This document shows positions 8,663-18,093 of a DNA stretch of 22,610 nucleotides, piece after piece. The notes under the pieces were generated by a model. The model ran no database searches. It was not told the DNA's origin and saw only the letters and a program-made list of their open reading frames with translations. The stretch's first letter is position 1, and each line of letters starts with the position of its first letter. The position numbers were made by a program, and so were the translations under genes. Origin of the DNA: an uncultured Pseudomonadota bacterium (lineage in GTDB: Bacteria > Pseudomonadota > Gammaproteobacteria > Steroidobacterales > Steroidobacteraceae); NCBI GenBank assembly GCA_946479515.1, contig CAMLGF010000062.1:1-22610 (forward strand), written 5' to 3'.

Positions 8663-9016
8663 ATGAAAACCGCGCAGATCATCGACGCCCTGGCCGCACT
8701 CGCGCACGAGTACCGGCTGGCCATCTATCGGCTGCTCGTGCAGCAGGGCCCCGGCGGCCTGGCCGCCGGCACGATCGGTGAGCGTGTCGGCCTGCAGCCG
8801 TCCTCGCTGACGTTTCACCTGCAGTCGCTGCAGCGGGCCGGCCTCATCACGCGGCAACGGGCCAGCCGCCAGCTGATCTACAGCGCGGACTACCGGCTGA
8901 TGAATGGCCTGGTCGGCTATCTCACCGACAACTGCTGCGCGGCGGAGGGCGCCGCCTGCTGTCCCGCTCCCGCGACGCGAGCGCCGCGCCGTACCGGCCG
9001 GCGCAGAGCCGCATGA
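8663..9016 (+). CDS. arsR: ArsR/SmtB-family arsenite-responsive repressor
   Basis: A 117-residue winged-helix repressor. The fold runs through ALAALAHEYRLAIYRLL, the recognition helix around PSSLTFHLQSLQRAGLI (47-63) and the wing QRASRQLIYSA. The ELCVCDL motif of the R773/CadC type is absent from the recognition region. Instead, four cysteines cluster at the C-terminus (C91, C92, C99, C100), resembling the C-terminal arsenite site described for Acidithiobacillus ferrooxidans ArsR. A basic tail follows. The ATG at 8663 is chosen because the product then starts at the usual family position. No Shine-Dalgarno is visible, and a promoter only about 10 nt upstream suggests a leaderless or very short-leader transcript. 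It heads the arsenic operon and is divergent from the pump genes. Confidence 0.93.
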   Translation: MKTAQIIDALAALAHEYRLAIYRLLVQQGPGGLAAGTIGERVGLQPSSLTFHLQSLQRAGLITRQRASRQLIYSADYRLMNGLVGYLTDNCCAAEGAACCPAPATRAPRRTGRRRAA

Positions 9017-9105
9017 GGTTCATGCATCCCTGATCTTCGCCCCGTCACGCGCGGGTCTCGCATCGCCGGCCGGTGCTCCATCAGCAAACTACCTGCGGAA
9101 TCCAC

Positions 9106-9621
9106 ATGATCGATCGACCATACAACGTCCTCATCCTCTGCACCGGCAACTCGGCGCGCAGCATTCTCGGCGAAGCGTTGATCAATCACTGGGGCCGGGG
9201 ACGATTCGTCGGTTACAGCGCCGGCAGCACTCCGCGGGGGCAGGTGCATCCCATCGCCCTGGAACTGCTCCGGCAGATGAACCTGCCAACCGACGCGCTG
9301 CGCAGCAAGAGCTGGGACGAGTTCGCCCAGCCCGGTGCGCCGCCGCTCGATTTCGTCTTCACGGTCTGCGACAACGCCGCGGGCGAGGCCTGCCCGTACT
9401 GGCCGGGCCAGCCCATGACCGCACACTGGGGTCTCGAGGATCCGGCCGCGGTGCAGGGCAGCGACACCGCGCGATGGCTCGCATTTCGCAAGACCTTCCG
9501 CGAGCTCGAGGCGCGCATCAAGGCCTTCACCAGCCTGCCGATCGCCTCGCTCGACAAAGCGCGGCTGCAAAGCCGGCTGGATGAGATCGGCCGGCTGACC
9601 GCGACCCACGAAGCGGTGTGA
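9106..9621 (+). CDS. arsC: Arsenate reductase, LMW-phosphatase type
   Basis: A 171-residue cytoplasmic reductase converting arsenate to arsenite. The P-loop CTGNSARS gives nucleophile C12 and R18. The redox pair C88 and C95 lies in TVCDNAAGEACPYWPG, with the same seven-residue spacing as C82/C89 of plasmid pI258 ArsC, so a cysteine relay is expected. The electron donor may be thioredoxin or glutathione/mycothiol type and cannot be told from this sequence. HWGLEDPA (107-114) is the usual family signature. The C-terminal 30 residues exceed the shortest family members. The ATG at 9106 was preferred to an upstream GTG because GGAA is 5 nt before it and the strand leading to the P-loop then has normal length. 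It ends one base before the aquaporin start. Confidence 0.94.
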   Translation: MIDRPYNVLILCTGNSARSILGEALINHWGRGRFVGYSAGSTPRGQVHPIALELLRQMNLPTDALRSKSWDEFAQPGAPPLDFVFTVCDNAAGEACPYWPGQPMTAHWGLEDPAAVQGSDTARWLAFRKTFRELEARIKAFTSLPIASLDKARLQSRLDEIGRLTATHEAV

Positions 9622-9622
9622 A

Positions 9623-10276
9623 GTGAGGCGCGCGCTCATCGCCGAATTTCTCGGCGCTCTGCTGCTCACGGCGGCGGTCGTGGGCTCGGGCATCATGGCG
9701 GAGCGACTCGCGGGCGGAAATACGGCCATCGCGTTGCTGGCCAATACCCTGGCCACGGTCGCCGCGCTGGCGGTGCTGATCGCCACGTTCGGTCCGGTGA
9801 GCGGCGCGCATTTCAATCCGGCCGTCACGCTCGTCGGGCTGCTGCGCGAGTCGCCCGGACTCGGGCGCGCGGCGGCATACGTGGTGGCCCAGACGGCAGG
9901 GTGCTGTGCCGGCGCCATACTCGCCAATCTCATGTTCGAGCTTCCGGCGATTCAGGGTGCCAGCCACGTCCGCGACGGCCTGGCGCAGTGGCTGGGCGAG
10001 TTCGTCGCCACCGCGGGACTGGTGCTGGTGGCCTTCAGCTCACCGAGCATTCGGGAAGCCGCCTGGCGCGTGCCGGCCTGGATCGCGGCTGCGTACTGGT
10101 TCACTTCTTCGACGTCTTTCGCGAATCCAGCCATCACCCTCGGGCGATCCCTTTCGGACAGCTTCGCGGGCATTCGCCCGGCGGATGCTCCCGGCTTCAT
10201 CGTCGCGCAGCTGGTCGGTGCGGCGGTGGGCGCGATGTTGTTGCGCGTCACGCTGGCGAGGGCGGTCCGGCCATGA
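9623..10276 (+). CDS. aqpS: AqpS-type aquaglyceroporin (MIP family), probable arsenite channel
   Basis: A 217-residue channel of six helices and two half-helices. Both NPA boxes are intact: HFNPAVT (NPA at 65-67) and FANPAIT (168-170). The residue after the second NPA is Ile171, where water and glycerol channels normally have the selectivity-filter arginine; a hydrophobic residue there is also known from Sinorhizobium meliloti AqpS and should widen the pore. In that organism AqpS works with ArsC, letting arsenite made inside leave down its gradient. Here the GTG start is one base past the arsC stop, and the stop overlaps the next start (ATGA), which supports the same role. No arsB or acr3 pump is present in the window. 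Confidence 0.9.
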   Translation: MRRALIAEFLGALLLTAAVVGSGIMAERLAGGNTAIALLANTLATVAALAVLIATFGPVSGAHFNPAVTLVGLLRESPGLGRAAAYVVAQTAGCCAGAILANLMFELPAIQGASHVRDGLAQWLGEFVATAGLVLVAFSSPSIREAAWRVPAWIAAAYWFTSSTSFANPAITLGRSLSDSFAGIRPADAPGFIVAQLVGAAVGAMLLRVTLARAVRP

Positions 10277-11487
10277 GCTCGGTGCTGCGCTCCCAGGACC
10301 TGAACCGCGAGTGTCCCTGCGAGTCGCACGCGCTCGACGGCCATCCGCGGTTCTACTCGAACGTGCCTGTGTTCGTGGCGGCGGTACACGTGCACCAGAT
10401 GCAGAGCGTGATCGACGCCGTGCAGGCGGTGGCCGCCTTGCCCGGCTATCGCGCGGCGGTGCTCGCCGAGGCGCCGCCCATCGCGCGCATCGATCCGGGC
10501 ACGCCGGGGGTGTTCACGGGCTTCGACTTCCACGTAGGCGCCGATGGCCCGAAACTCATCGAGATCAACACCAACGCCGGTGGCGCATTGCTCAATGCTG
10601 CGGCCGAGTGGCGGCATCCTGCCTGCTGCTCGCGCACGGCGGCGGCGCGCCTGCCGGAGTCGCGCGCGGTGCTCGAGGCGCGTTTCGTCGCCATGTTCCG
10701 CAATGAGTGGCGCCTGGCGCGCGGCGACCGGCCGCTGCGATCGATCGCCATCGTCGACGACGAGCCGCAAAACCAGTTCCTGTACGCCGAGTTCCAGCTG
10801 TGTGCCGCCATGCTGGCCGACGCCGGCATCCGGGCATTCGTCGCCGACGCGCGTGAACTGGTCATGGAAGGTTCCAGGCTCACGCACCAGGGCCGGCCGA
10901 TCGATCTCGTGTACAACCGGCTCACGGATTTCCATTTCGATCAGGCGTCACATGGCGCGCTGCGCGTCGCGTACGCGACACGCGCGGCGGTGATCACGCC
11001 GCATCCGCACGCGCACGCGTTGCTGGCCGACAAGCGCAACCTCGCGAAATTCACCGATCGCGAATTCCTGGGTTCGGTGGGCGCCGGCGCGCACGACATC
11101 GACGTACTCACATCGCGTATTCCATGCACGCGACTGGTCGTGGACGAGGCGGGCTGGTGGCGCGAGCGCAAGAAGTGGTTCTTCAAGCCGGCGCGTGGCT
11201 TTGGCAGTCGCGGCGCCTACCGTGGCGACAAGCTGACGCAACGCGTGTTCGGCGAGGTGCTGCGCGGCGGATACATCGCCCAGGAGCTGACGCCGCCGGG
11301 AGAACGGCTGCGCGTCGGCGCGCACGGACCAGAGCCATTCAAGGTGGATCTGCGGTGCTACGTGTACGACGGTGTCCTGCAGCTGCTCGCCGCGCGCCTG
11401 TATCAGGGCCAGACGACCAACTTCCGCACCGTGGGCGGCGGCTTCGCTCCGGTCATCGAGCTGCGCGACGTAGTGCCCGCCGCGTGA
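10273..11487 (+). CDS. Unrecognised ATP-grasp-like protein coupled to the ars operon
   Basis: A 404-residue soluble protein I cannot assign to a named family. The C-terminal half looks like an ATP-grasp fold: KWFFKPARGFGSRGAY (301-316) resembles a nucleotide-binding Lys plus glycine-rich loop, and DLRCYVYDG (359-367) with a basic, Gly-rich tail (AARLYQGQTTNFRTVGGG) resembles the catalytic end. An N-terminal KLIEINTNAGG (94-104) recalls the Glu/Asn metal-binding motif, perhaps in permuted order. Cysteine groups occur at CPC (14-16) and ACC (117-119). There is no signal peptide. Its ATG overlaps the aquaporin stop by four bases, so it is translated with the arsenic genes. A ligase making a peptide or thiol compound is possible but is inference. 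Confidence 0.75.
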   Translation: MSSVLRSQDLNRECPCESHALDGHPRFYSNVPVFVAAVHVHQMQSVIDAVQAVAALPGYRAAVLAEAPPIARIDPGTPGVFTGFDFHVGADGPKLIEINTNAGGALLNAAAEWRHPACCSRTAAARLPESRAVLEARFVAMFRNEWRLARGDRPLRSIAIVDDEPQNQFLYAEFQLCAAMLADAGIRAFVADARELVMEGSRLTHQGRPIDLVYNRLTDFHFDQASHGALRVAYATRAAVITPHPHAHALLADKRNLAKFTDREFLGSVGAGAHDIDVLTSRIPCTRLVVDEAGWWRERKKWFFKPARGFGSRGAYRGDKLTQRVFGEVLRGGYIAQELTPPGERLRVGAHGPEPFKVDLRCYVYDGVLQLLAARLYQGQTTNFRTVGGGFAPVIELRDVVPAA

Positions 11488-11514
11488 GCCTGCTAATCTT
11501 CCGCGATACGACTC

Positions 11515-12042
11515 ATGGCCACCCACCTGGAAACCGTCCTGCGCGCCGCGGCTTTCGCGGCCGAGAAGCACCGCAATCAGCGGCGCAAGGACGAGGATGC
11601 CTCACCGTACATCAATCACCCCATCCAGCTCGCCTATATATTGGTGCAGGCGGGCGTGGCGGACCCGGTGGTGCTGGCAGGGGCGCTGCTGCACGACACC
11701 ATCGAGGACACCAACACGTCGCACGATGAGCTCGAGATCGTGTTCGGTCACGAGATCGCCAACATCGTTGCCGAGTGTTCCGATGACAAGCGCCTCGGCA
11801 AGCTCGAGCGCAAGCAGGCGCAGATCGATCACGCCGCGCGCCTGAGCCACAAGGCCAAGCTGGTGAAGCTGGCGGACAAGATCGCCAACGTGAGCGACAT
11901 CGACGGTGCTCCGCCCGCGGGCTGGTCGCTGGAACGCAAGCGCGAGTACTTCGACTGGGCGAAGCAGGTGGTGGATCAGCTGCGCGGCACGCATGCGGCG
12001 CTCGAAGCCCGTTTCGACGCGGAATACGCCAAGCGTCCCTGA
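11515..12042 (+). CDS. Small alarmone hydrolase (Mesh1-like HD-domain (p)ppGpp hydrolase)
   Basis: A 175-residue single-domain protein. The HD set is complete: H35 in YINHP, H60-D61 in LLHDTIEDT, E64-D65, and D121 in VKLADKIANVSDI, positions almost the same as in animal Mesh1. RRKDEDASPY (23-32) is the typical substrate loop start. There is no synthetase, TGS or ACT domain, so it should only remove the 3'-pyrophosphate of (p)ppGpp; Mesh1 proteins can also act on NADPH. The Mn2+-dependent HD family otherwise includes SpoT N-termini, but the length rules those out. The gene starts 27 nt after the ATP-grasp gene with no evident ribosome site, so it may be a distal member of the ars transcript. 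Confidence 0.9.
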   Translation: MATHLETVLRAAAFAAEKHRNQRRKDEDASPYINHPIQLAYILVQAGVADPVVLAGALLHDTIEDTNTSHDELEIVFGHEIANIVAECSDDKRLGKLERKQAQIDHAARLSHKAKLVKLADKIANVSDIDGAPPAGWSLERKREYFDWAKQVVDQLRGTHAALEARFDAEYAKRP

Positions 12043-12083
12043 GACTTCCGCGAACCTCGCGGGCCCGAAGAGGTCAGTATCGA

Positions 12084-12710
12084 ATGACTCCCGCCGTCCT
12101 CGTCCTCATCGCCGCCAATGTCGCGGTATATCTCTTACAAGGCGTCGCCGACGCGTTCCTGTATCAGCATTTCGCGCTATGGCCTTTGGGCAATTACCCG
12201 GTACCCGGCACCACCATCAGCGTCGGGTTCGAGCCGTGGCAGCTGATCACCTCGGCCTTCATGCACGATCCCGACAATCTCGCGCACATCGCACTCAACA
12301 TGTTCGCGCTGTACATGTTCGGGCGGGACGTGGAGCGGGGGCTCGGGACGGGAAGGTTCAGCGTACTCTATGCAGCCTCGGTGATTGCGGGAGGCCTGAC
12401 GCAGCTCGCCGTGGTCAGCATGACCGTGGATAGCGGCATCGTGCCCACGGTGGGTGCATCGGGCGGCGTGTTTGGCGTGTTGCTCGCCTTCGCCGTCATG
12501 TATCCCCGGCGGCGCCTGATCGTATTTCCCATTTTCTTTCCGCTGCCGGCGTGGTTCGTGGTCGCCGCCTATGGCCTCATCGAGCTCGTGAATGGCGTGC
12601 TCGGCACGCAGCAGGGCGTCGCCCATTTCGCGCACATCGGCGGCATGATTGGCGCGGCGCTGGTGCTGCTGACCTTGCCGCGGCAGCGGCCTCCCCTCGA
12701 GGTTCGATAG
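12084..12710 (+). CDS. Rhomboid-family intramembrane serine protease
   Basis: A 208-residue protein of about six membrane helices. The catalytic serine is S126 in VGASGGVFG and the histidine is H184 in HFAHIGGMIGA, forming the Ser-His dyad. H68 and N72 in LAHIALNMF match the conserved HxxxN of helix 2 that shapes the oxyanion hole. There is no extra N-terminal cytoplasmic domain, so it is of the minimal bacterial type. AGAGG lies about 10 nt before the ATG. It follows the alarmone hydrolase by 41 nt and converges with the next gene. The substrate is unknown. Confidence 0.92.
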   Translation: MTPAVLVLIAANVAVYLLQGVADAFLYQHFALWPLGNYPVPGTTISVGFEPWQLITSAFMHDPDNLAHIALNMFALYMFGRDVERGLGTGRFSVLYAASVIAGGLTQLAVVSMTVDSGIVPTVGASGGVFGVLLAFAVMYPRRRLIVFPIFFPLPAWFVVAAYGLIELVNGVLGTQQGVAHFAHIGGMIGAALVLLTLPRQRPPLEVR

Positions 12711-12730
12711 GGAGGCGCTGACGCGCGCGT

Positions 12731-12748
12731 CGCGACCGGAGGTCGTGC
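12731..12748. terminator. Possible bidirectional hairpin between convergent genes
   Basis: CGACC (12733-12737) and GGTCG (12741-12745) form a 5-bp stem with a GGA loop, extendable by a G-U and a G-C pair. It sits between the rhomboid gene and the convergent membrane protein gene, where a terminator is expected. There is no T-run, so this is a weak call. Confidence 0.25.
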
Positions 12749-12790
12749 GCTCGGTGGTAGGGGGCGTGGAAAATTCCGCTATTTAGCTGA

Positions 12791-13249
12791 TTACGATCGG
12801 CTGCGAAGCAGGCGCGCGAGCGCCGTGAGCAATGCCGCCAGCGCGGCGAGATTCAGCACGGCGCTCGTGGCATGCCCGAGCTCCCAGCGCAGCCGCAATG
12901 TCCGCCAGTGCGCGGGCAGCTGCGTCCAGTTCGATGTCTGCTGATTGGCGGGAAAGTTCAGCGTCCAGAACACGAGCTGGGTACCGATCATGCAGACGAA
13001 CGCGATCGACGCCAGTGCCATGAGCTGCGCGGCATCGCGCGACTGCCAGGCAAACAGCGCCGTCGACACGAGTGCGCCGATGACCACGATCGCGGATAGA
13101 TTCCAGCCGGCGTACGCCTGCTGGGCCACCAGGTAGTCCGCGCCCGACATGCCGATCTTGTTGGGCAGCGACATCAGGTGTGCGCCGGCGGGCACCAGCG
13201 TCAGCATGGCGAACGACAGGCTGGCAATGAGCGAACCGCGCGGTGACAT
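12791..13249 (-). CDS. Four-helix membrane protein, DUF1772-like
   Basis: A 152-residue integral membrane protein with hydrophobic segments near 7-27, 47-67, 74-96 and 124-147. Two patches resemble DUF1772 proteins: HLMSLPNKIGMSGADY after helix 1 and NFPANQQTSNW...RWELGH between helices 3 and 4. Family function is not established (some distant relatives are called anthrone oxygenases), so none is claimed. The ATG at 13247-13249 was taken since upstream in-frame residues are charged and unlike a membrane protein; MGS at about 13282 is an alternative. No strong ribosome site is visible. It lies 74 nt downstream of the zinc-ribbon gene on the same strand. Confidence 0.75.
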   Translation of the reverse strand: MSPRGSLIASLSFAMLTLVPAGAHLMSLPNKIGMSGADYLVAQQAYAGWNLSAIVVIGALVSTALFAWQSRDAAQLMALASIAFVCMIGTQLVFWTLNFPANQQTSNWTQLPAHWRTLRLRWELGHATSAVLNLAALAALLTALARLLRSRS

Positions 13250-13323
13250 GCGGCCAGTGTGCGATTGCCGCCGCGGCGAGCCCATCGGCCGGGGATACGC
13301 CGCATGTAGGAATGGGTCGCGCG

Positions 13324-13539
13324 TCAGGAACGCGCGCGCGTGCCGCGGGGAAACGACACGATGCGCGCCGACGACGAGCCGCCGCTGTGCCACACCTTGA
13401 TGAGAGTCGGCTCGCGATTGCCGCACAGCGAACAGCGAAAGCGCGCGCCGGCGGGCAGCGGCAGCGCCGTCACTTCACGCTGCGCCTTGTGCCGGCATCG
13501 CTGGCATTCGATGAACAGAGTCTGCGCGCCCCGGGACAT
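13324..13539 (-). CDS. Small zinc-ribbon protein
   Basis: A 71-residue protein with two CxxC knuckles, C12-C15 (ECQRC) and C36-C39 (RCSLCG), about 20 residues apart as in zinc ribbons. The region between is compatible with a short beta sheet, and the tail is basic (PRGTRARS). It has no close resemblance to a known ribosomal or RNA polymerase zinc ribbon, so function is unknown. No clear Shine-Dalgarno precedes the ATG. The paired CxxC spacing is the main evidence that it is real; other frames here carry no recognisable motif. Confidence 0.6.
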   Translation of the reverse strand: MSRGAQTLFIECQRCRHKAQREVTALPLPAGARFRCSLCGNREPTLIKVWHSGGSSSARIVSFPRGTRARS

Positions 13540-13597
13540 TCGCGAAGACTACTGCGCGCGATGCCATCCACAGCAAGTGCTGCGCGCGAATACTGTA

Positions 13598-14260
13598 TTA
13601 CTCGGTGAGCGCGCCCTGCATCATCGGTTTGAGGACGCCGCTCCAGAAATTGGCTTCCGGATTGTCACGACACTCTTTGGCGGCATCGTCGAGGATGTCG
13701 TCATAGCGTTCACGCAGTCGCTGCAATTGCGGCTCCTCGGGATGCGCCTGCACCACGAACGACGCCATCGGGGTCTTCAACAACGGATCCATCAGCGCCA
13801 GGCGGCGCGGCATCGCGTTGGTGATGATGTAGTACTCCCAGAGGAAGTCCTTGCAGGTCAGGCGGTCGAACCGCGTCGCTTCGTCCAGCAGCACGGGCGG
13901 CGTCGTGCCATCGGCATAGGACGGGCGCTCGGACAAACCATTGTTCTTGTACGTGACGCGCGAATGGCTTTCCACGGGCTGGCCGTCGGCGTCGATCGCC
14001 GGGACGTAGCGCCAGTCGGACAGCGACTTCTTCCACTCCTTGTCGAACGATGGATCGCCGGAGCTGCTGATGATGTCCACGTAATCCACGCGGCCCTTCT
14101 TCGAGACGATGAGCTCCGCCTCGGCATTGAACGTCTGCACGCCGCCCGGTGCCTTGGAGGGCATGGGTTTGCTGATCGCCCGCGCCGCGGTGGGGCCGAT
14201 TTGCGCCTGCGCCGCCGAGGCGGCGATGAATAAACTCAACAGCGTGATGACTTTGCGCAC
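13598..14260 (-). CDS. Secreted protein with a TonB-C-like domain
   Basis: A 220-residue exported protein. The N-terminus MRKVITLLSLFIAASAAQAQ is a classical signal peptide with probable cleavage after AQA. Residues about 45-105 (AEAELIVSKKGRVDYVDIISSSGDPSFDKEWKKSLSDWRYVPA) match the beta-alpha-beta pattern of TonB C-terminal domains, including the Gly-x-Val/Asp-x-Val strand and WRYxPA end. There is no membrane anchor or proline-rich linker, so it is not a working TonB. The C-terminal half (about 120-220) is not recognised. The start is GTG at 14258-14260, preceded by GGGAGA about 8 nt upstream. It lies downstream of hutU on the same strand, 81 nt away, but no functional tie is evident. Confidence 0.8.
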   Translation of the reverse strand: MRKVITLLSLFIAASAAQAQIGPTAARAISKPMPSKAPGGVQTFNAEAELIVSKKGRVDYVDIISSSGDPSFDKEWKKSLSDWRYVPAIDADGQPVESHSRVTYKNNGLSERPSYADGTTPPVLLDEATRFDRLTCKDFLWEYYIITNAMPRRLALMDPLLKTPMASFVVQAHPEEPQLQRLRERYDDILDDAAKECRDNPEANFWSGVLKPMMQGALTE

Positions 14261-14341
14261 CGAACATTCTCCCGATTCATCGACCCGATGGTAATGGCTG
14301 AAACTCGCGCTGCAACCCCAAAACCGCGACCTGTTACCCGT

Positions 14342-16003
<1,662 letters not shown>

Positions 16004-16007
16004 CGTC

Positions 16008-16844
16008 TCACCTCGTCAGTGCGGATGGTTGATGCGCGAAGGCAAGGCACTCGGTGAACGCATCGCGCAGCGCCACGCGCAGGCGCGCGGCCAGTGCGTC
16101 ATCGAGCGGCGCGGGCCAGTTGCGCTCGTCCAGATGTCCGGGCTCGCGCAGGTAGCCGCGCATGGCGAGTTCCATCTGCACGGCATGGATGCCGTTGCCG
16201 GGATCGCCGTGGTGACGCGTGATCCAGCCGCCACGGAAGCGGCCATCGGTGACACGCGGCAGGTTCGTCAGGTCGCAGCACTTCTCGATGGCGCACGTGA
16301 GTTCGCCTGCGCACGATCGGCCGCCGTTCGTGCCGATGTTGAACAGCGGCAGCTCTCCGGCGAACAGCCGCGGCACGCGCGAACGGATGGAGTGCGCATC
16401 CCAGAGCACGACGCGGCCGTGTGCGCCACGCAGCCGCTCGAGCTCGCGGCGCAGCGCCGCGTGATACGGATCGAACCAGGCCGCGCGCCGCTGCCCGGTC
16501 TCCTGCGAGTCCGGTTCGCGGCCGTCGCGATACAGGGGTTCGCCATCGAAGGTCTGCGTCGGACACAGGCCCGTGGTGTTCATGCCCGGATACAGCGATT
16601 GTCCGGACGGGTTGCGATTCACGTCGATGACGGTGCGCGACATCGACGTGCGCAGCGTGGTGGCACCCATGGCGTGCGCGAAATCGTAGAGCACATCCAC
16701 CCAGTAATCGGCGTCCTTGCGCGCCAGCCACGGCGAGACGAGGCGCTCCTCTATTTCCGGCGGAATCTCCGTGCCCGTGTGCGGAAAGCTCACGACCAGG
16801 GGCAGCTCTCCGTGATGCACGGCCAGCCAGTCCCGTGCGCTCAC
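16008..16844 (-). CDS. hutG: N-formylglutamate deformylase
   Basis: A 278-residue hydrolase splitting N-formylglutamate into formate and glutamate, the last step of the five-step histidine route. Motifs seen are [10 protein letters not shown] (19-28), [27 protein letters not shown] (147-153, probable metal site D149/H151), NIGTNGG and [13 protein letters not shown] (220-232). The GTG start at 16842-16844 overlaps the hutI stop as GTGA, which decided the start; a longer frame runs into hutI and reads as its shadow. This is the amidohydrolase type (HutG of Pseudomonas), not the formimidoylglutamase of the same letter in enterics and Bacillus, consistent with the presence of hutF. Confidence 0.96.
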   Translation of the reverse strand: MSARDWLAVHHGELPLVVSFPHTGTEIPPEIEERLVSPWLARKDADYWVDVLYDFAHAMGATTLRTSMSRTVIDVNRNPSGQSLYPGMNTTGLCPTQTFDGEPLYRDGREPDSQETGQRRAAWFDPYHAALRRELERLRGAHGRVVLWDAHSIRSRVPRLFAGELPLFNIGTNGGRSCAGELTCAIEKCCDLTNLPRVTDGRFRGGWITRHHGDPGNGIHAVQMELAMRGYLREPGHLDERNWPAPLDDALAARLRVALRDAFTECLAFAHQPSALTR

Positions 16845-18064
16845 GTGCCGCCCCAGATGCGCTCGTGCAGGGGATTCGCGCCGATCGCATGGACCAGTTC
16901 GGCCGGGTGCTCGACATTCCAGATCGCGAGGTCGCACCGCTTGCCGGCCTCGAGAGTGCCCACGCTGGCCGAGAGGCCGAGCGCGGCGGCGGCATGGCGC
17001 GTGACGCCCAGCAGGCATTCGTCCACGGTCAGGCGGAACAGCGTGGCCGCCATGTTGAGCACCAGCAGCAGTGAGGAGAGCGGCGACGTACCGGGGTTGT
17101 GATCGGTGGCGAGCGCCATGGGCACGCGGTGCCCGCGCAACAGGTCGACCGGCGGGGCCTGTGTCTCACGCAGGAAATAGAATGCGCCCGGCAGCAGCAC
17201 GGCCACCGTGCCGGCGCGGGCCATGGCGCGCACGCCATCCTCGCTCACGTATTCCAGATGATCGGCCGACAGTGCGCCGAACGCGGCCGCCATCGCCGCA
17301 CCGTTCATGTCGGACAGCTGCTCGGCATGCAGTTTGACGCGCACCCCCTGTACGGCGGCCGCGTTGAATACGCGCTTGCACTGTTCGAGCGTGAAGCCGA
17401 TGCGTTCGCAATAGGCGTCGACCGCATCCACGAGGCCTTCGGCCACGAGCGCCGGCAATATGTGCCGGCAGATCTCCTCGATGTACTCGTCGGCACGGCC
17501 CGCGAACTCGGGCGGCAGCGCGTGCGCGGCCAGCAGCGTGGTGACGACGTTCATGCCACGCACGTTGACGTGCGCCAGCTCTCGCGCCACGCGCAGCTGC
17601 TTGCGTTCGTGCTCGAACGACAGGCCATAGCCCGATTTCACCTCGACCGTGGTCACGCCTTCGCCGATCAGCGCATTGAGCCGCGGCAGCGATTCGGCGA
17701 GCAGCTGCTCATCGCTGGCGATGCGTGTTTCCTTGACGGTGGACAGGATGCCGCCGCCCTGGCGCGCAATGGTTTCGTAGCTCATGCCCGCGAGCCGCTG
17801 CTCGAACTCCTGCGCGCGATTGCCGGCGTAGACCAGATGCGTATGGCAGTCGATGAGTCCTGGCGTGATCAGCCGGCCCATGCAGTCCACCGCCTCCGGG
17901 GCTTCGAGATCGCGCGGTGCCGCGCCGGCGGAACCGGCGTACAGGATCTTCCCGTCGCCGCAGGCGATGAGGCCATCCTCGACCAGGCCCAGGCCATGCG
18001 ACAGGCTGGACCCGGCGGCCATCGTGGCCAGGCGGGCATTTCGCCAGATGCGATCGCAGCGCAT
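16841..18064 (-). CDS. hutI: Imidazolonepropionase
   Basis: A 407-residue metallo-amidohydrolase opening the imidazolone ring to give formiminoglutamate. Metal and active-site residues are visible: H74 and H76 in [11 protein letters not shown]246 in KLHAEQ, H269 in ADHLEY and D321 in LATDHNPG. The substrate-binding segment EVKSGYGL (141-148) is intact. The ATG at 18062-18064 lies only 8 nt past a perfect 10-bp palindrome that could supply the -10 element, and there is no Shine-Dalgarno, so the transcript may be leaderless. It is first in hutI-hutG-hutU, overlapping hutG by four bases, and is back to back with hutF. Confidence 0.97.
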   Translation of the reverse strand: MRCDRIWRNARLATMAAGSSLSHGLGLVEDGLIACGDGKILYAGSAGAAPRDLEAPEAVDCMGRLITPGLIDCHTHLVYAGNRAQEFEQRLAGMSYETIARQGGGILSTVKETRIASDEQLLAESLPRLNALIGEGVTTVEVKSGYGLSFEHERKQLRVARELAHVNVRGMNVVTTLLAAHALPPEFAGRADEYIEEICRHILPALVAEGLVDAVDAYCERIGFTLEQCKRVFNAAAVQGVRVKLHAEQLSDMNGAAMAAAFGALSADHLEYVSEDGVRAMARAGTVAVLLPGAFYFLRETQAPPVDLLRGHRVPMALATDHNPGTSPLSSLLLVLNMAATLFRLTVDECLLGVTRHAAAALGLSASVGTLEAGKRCDLAIWNVEHPAELVHAIGANPLHERIWGGT

Positions 18065-18072
18065 CCAGCCAC

Positions 18073-18082
18073 CTTATATAAG
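18073..18082. promoter_or_regulatory. Perfect 10-bp palindrome between divergent hut genes
   Basis: CTTATATAAG reads the same on both strands and lies 8 nt before the hutI start and 11 nt before the hutF start. The TATATA core could act as the -10 of both promoters, with transcription beginning at or near each ATG. It also resembles the centre of GntR/HutC-type operators as I recall them, so it may be a repressor site. Both readings are inference from position and symmetry. Confidence 0.5.
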
Positions 18083-18093
18083 AGAATGCGGCG

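Noticed and set aside
8917..9933. Minus-strand frame across arsR, arsC and aqpS
   Set aside because: It runs antisense to three clear genes and shows no domain.
9106..11487. The ars genes as a recently acquired mobile island
   Set aside because: No transposase, integrase, att repeat or marked base-composition shift was seen around them.
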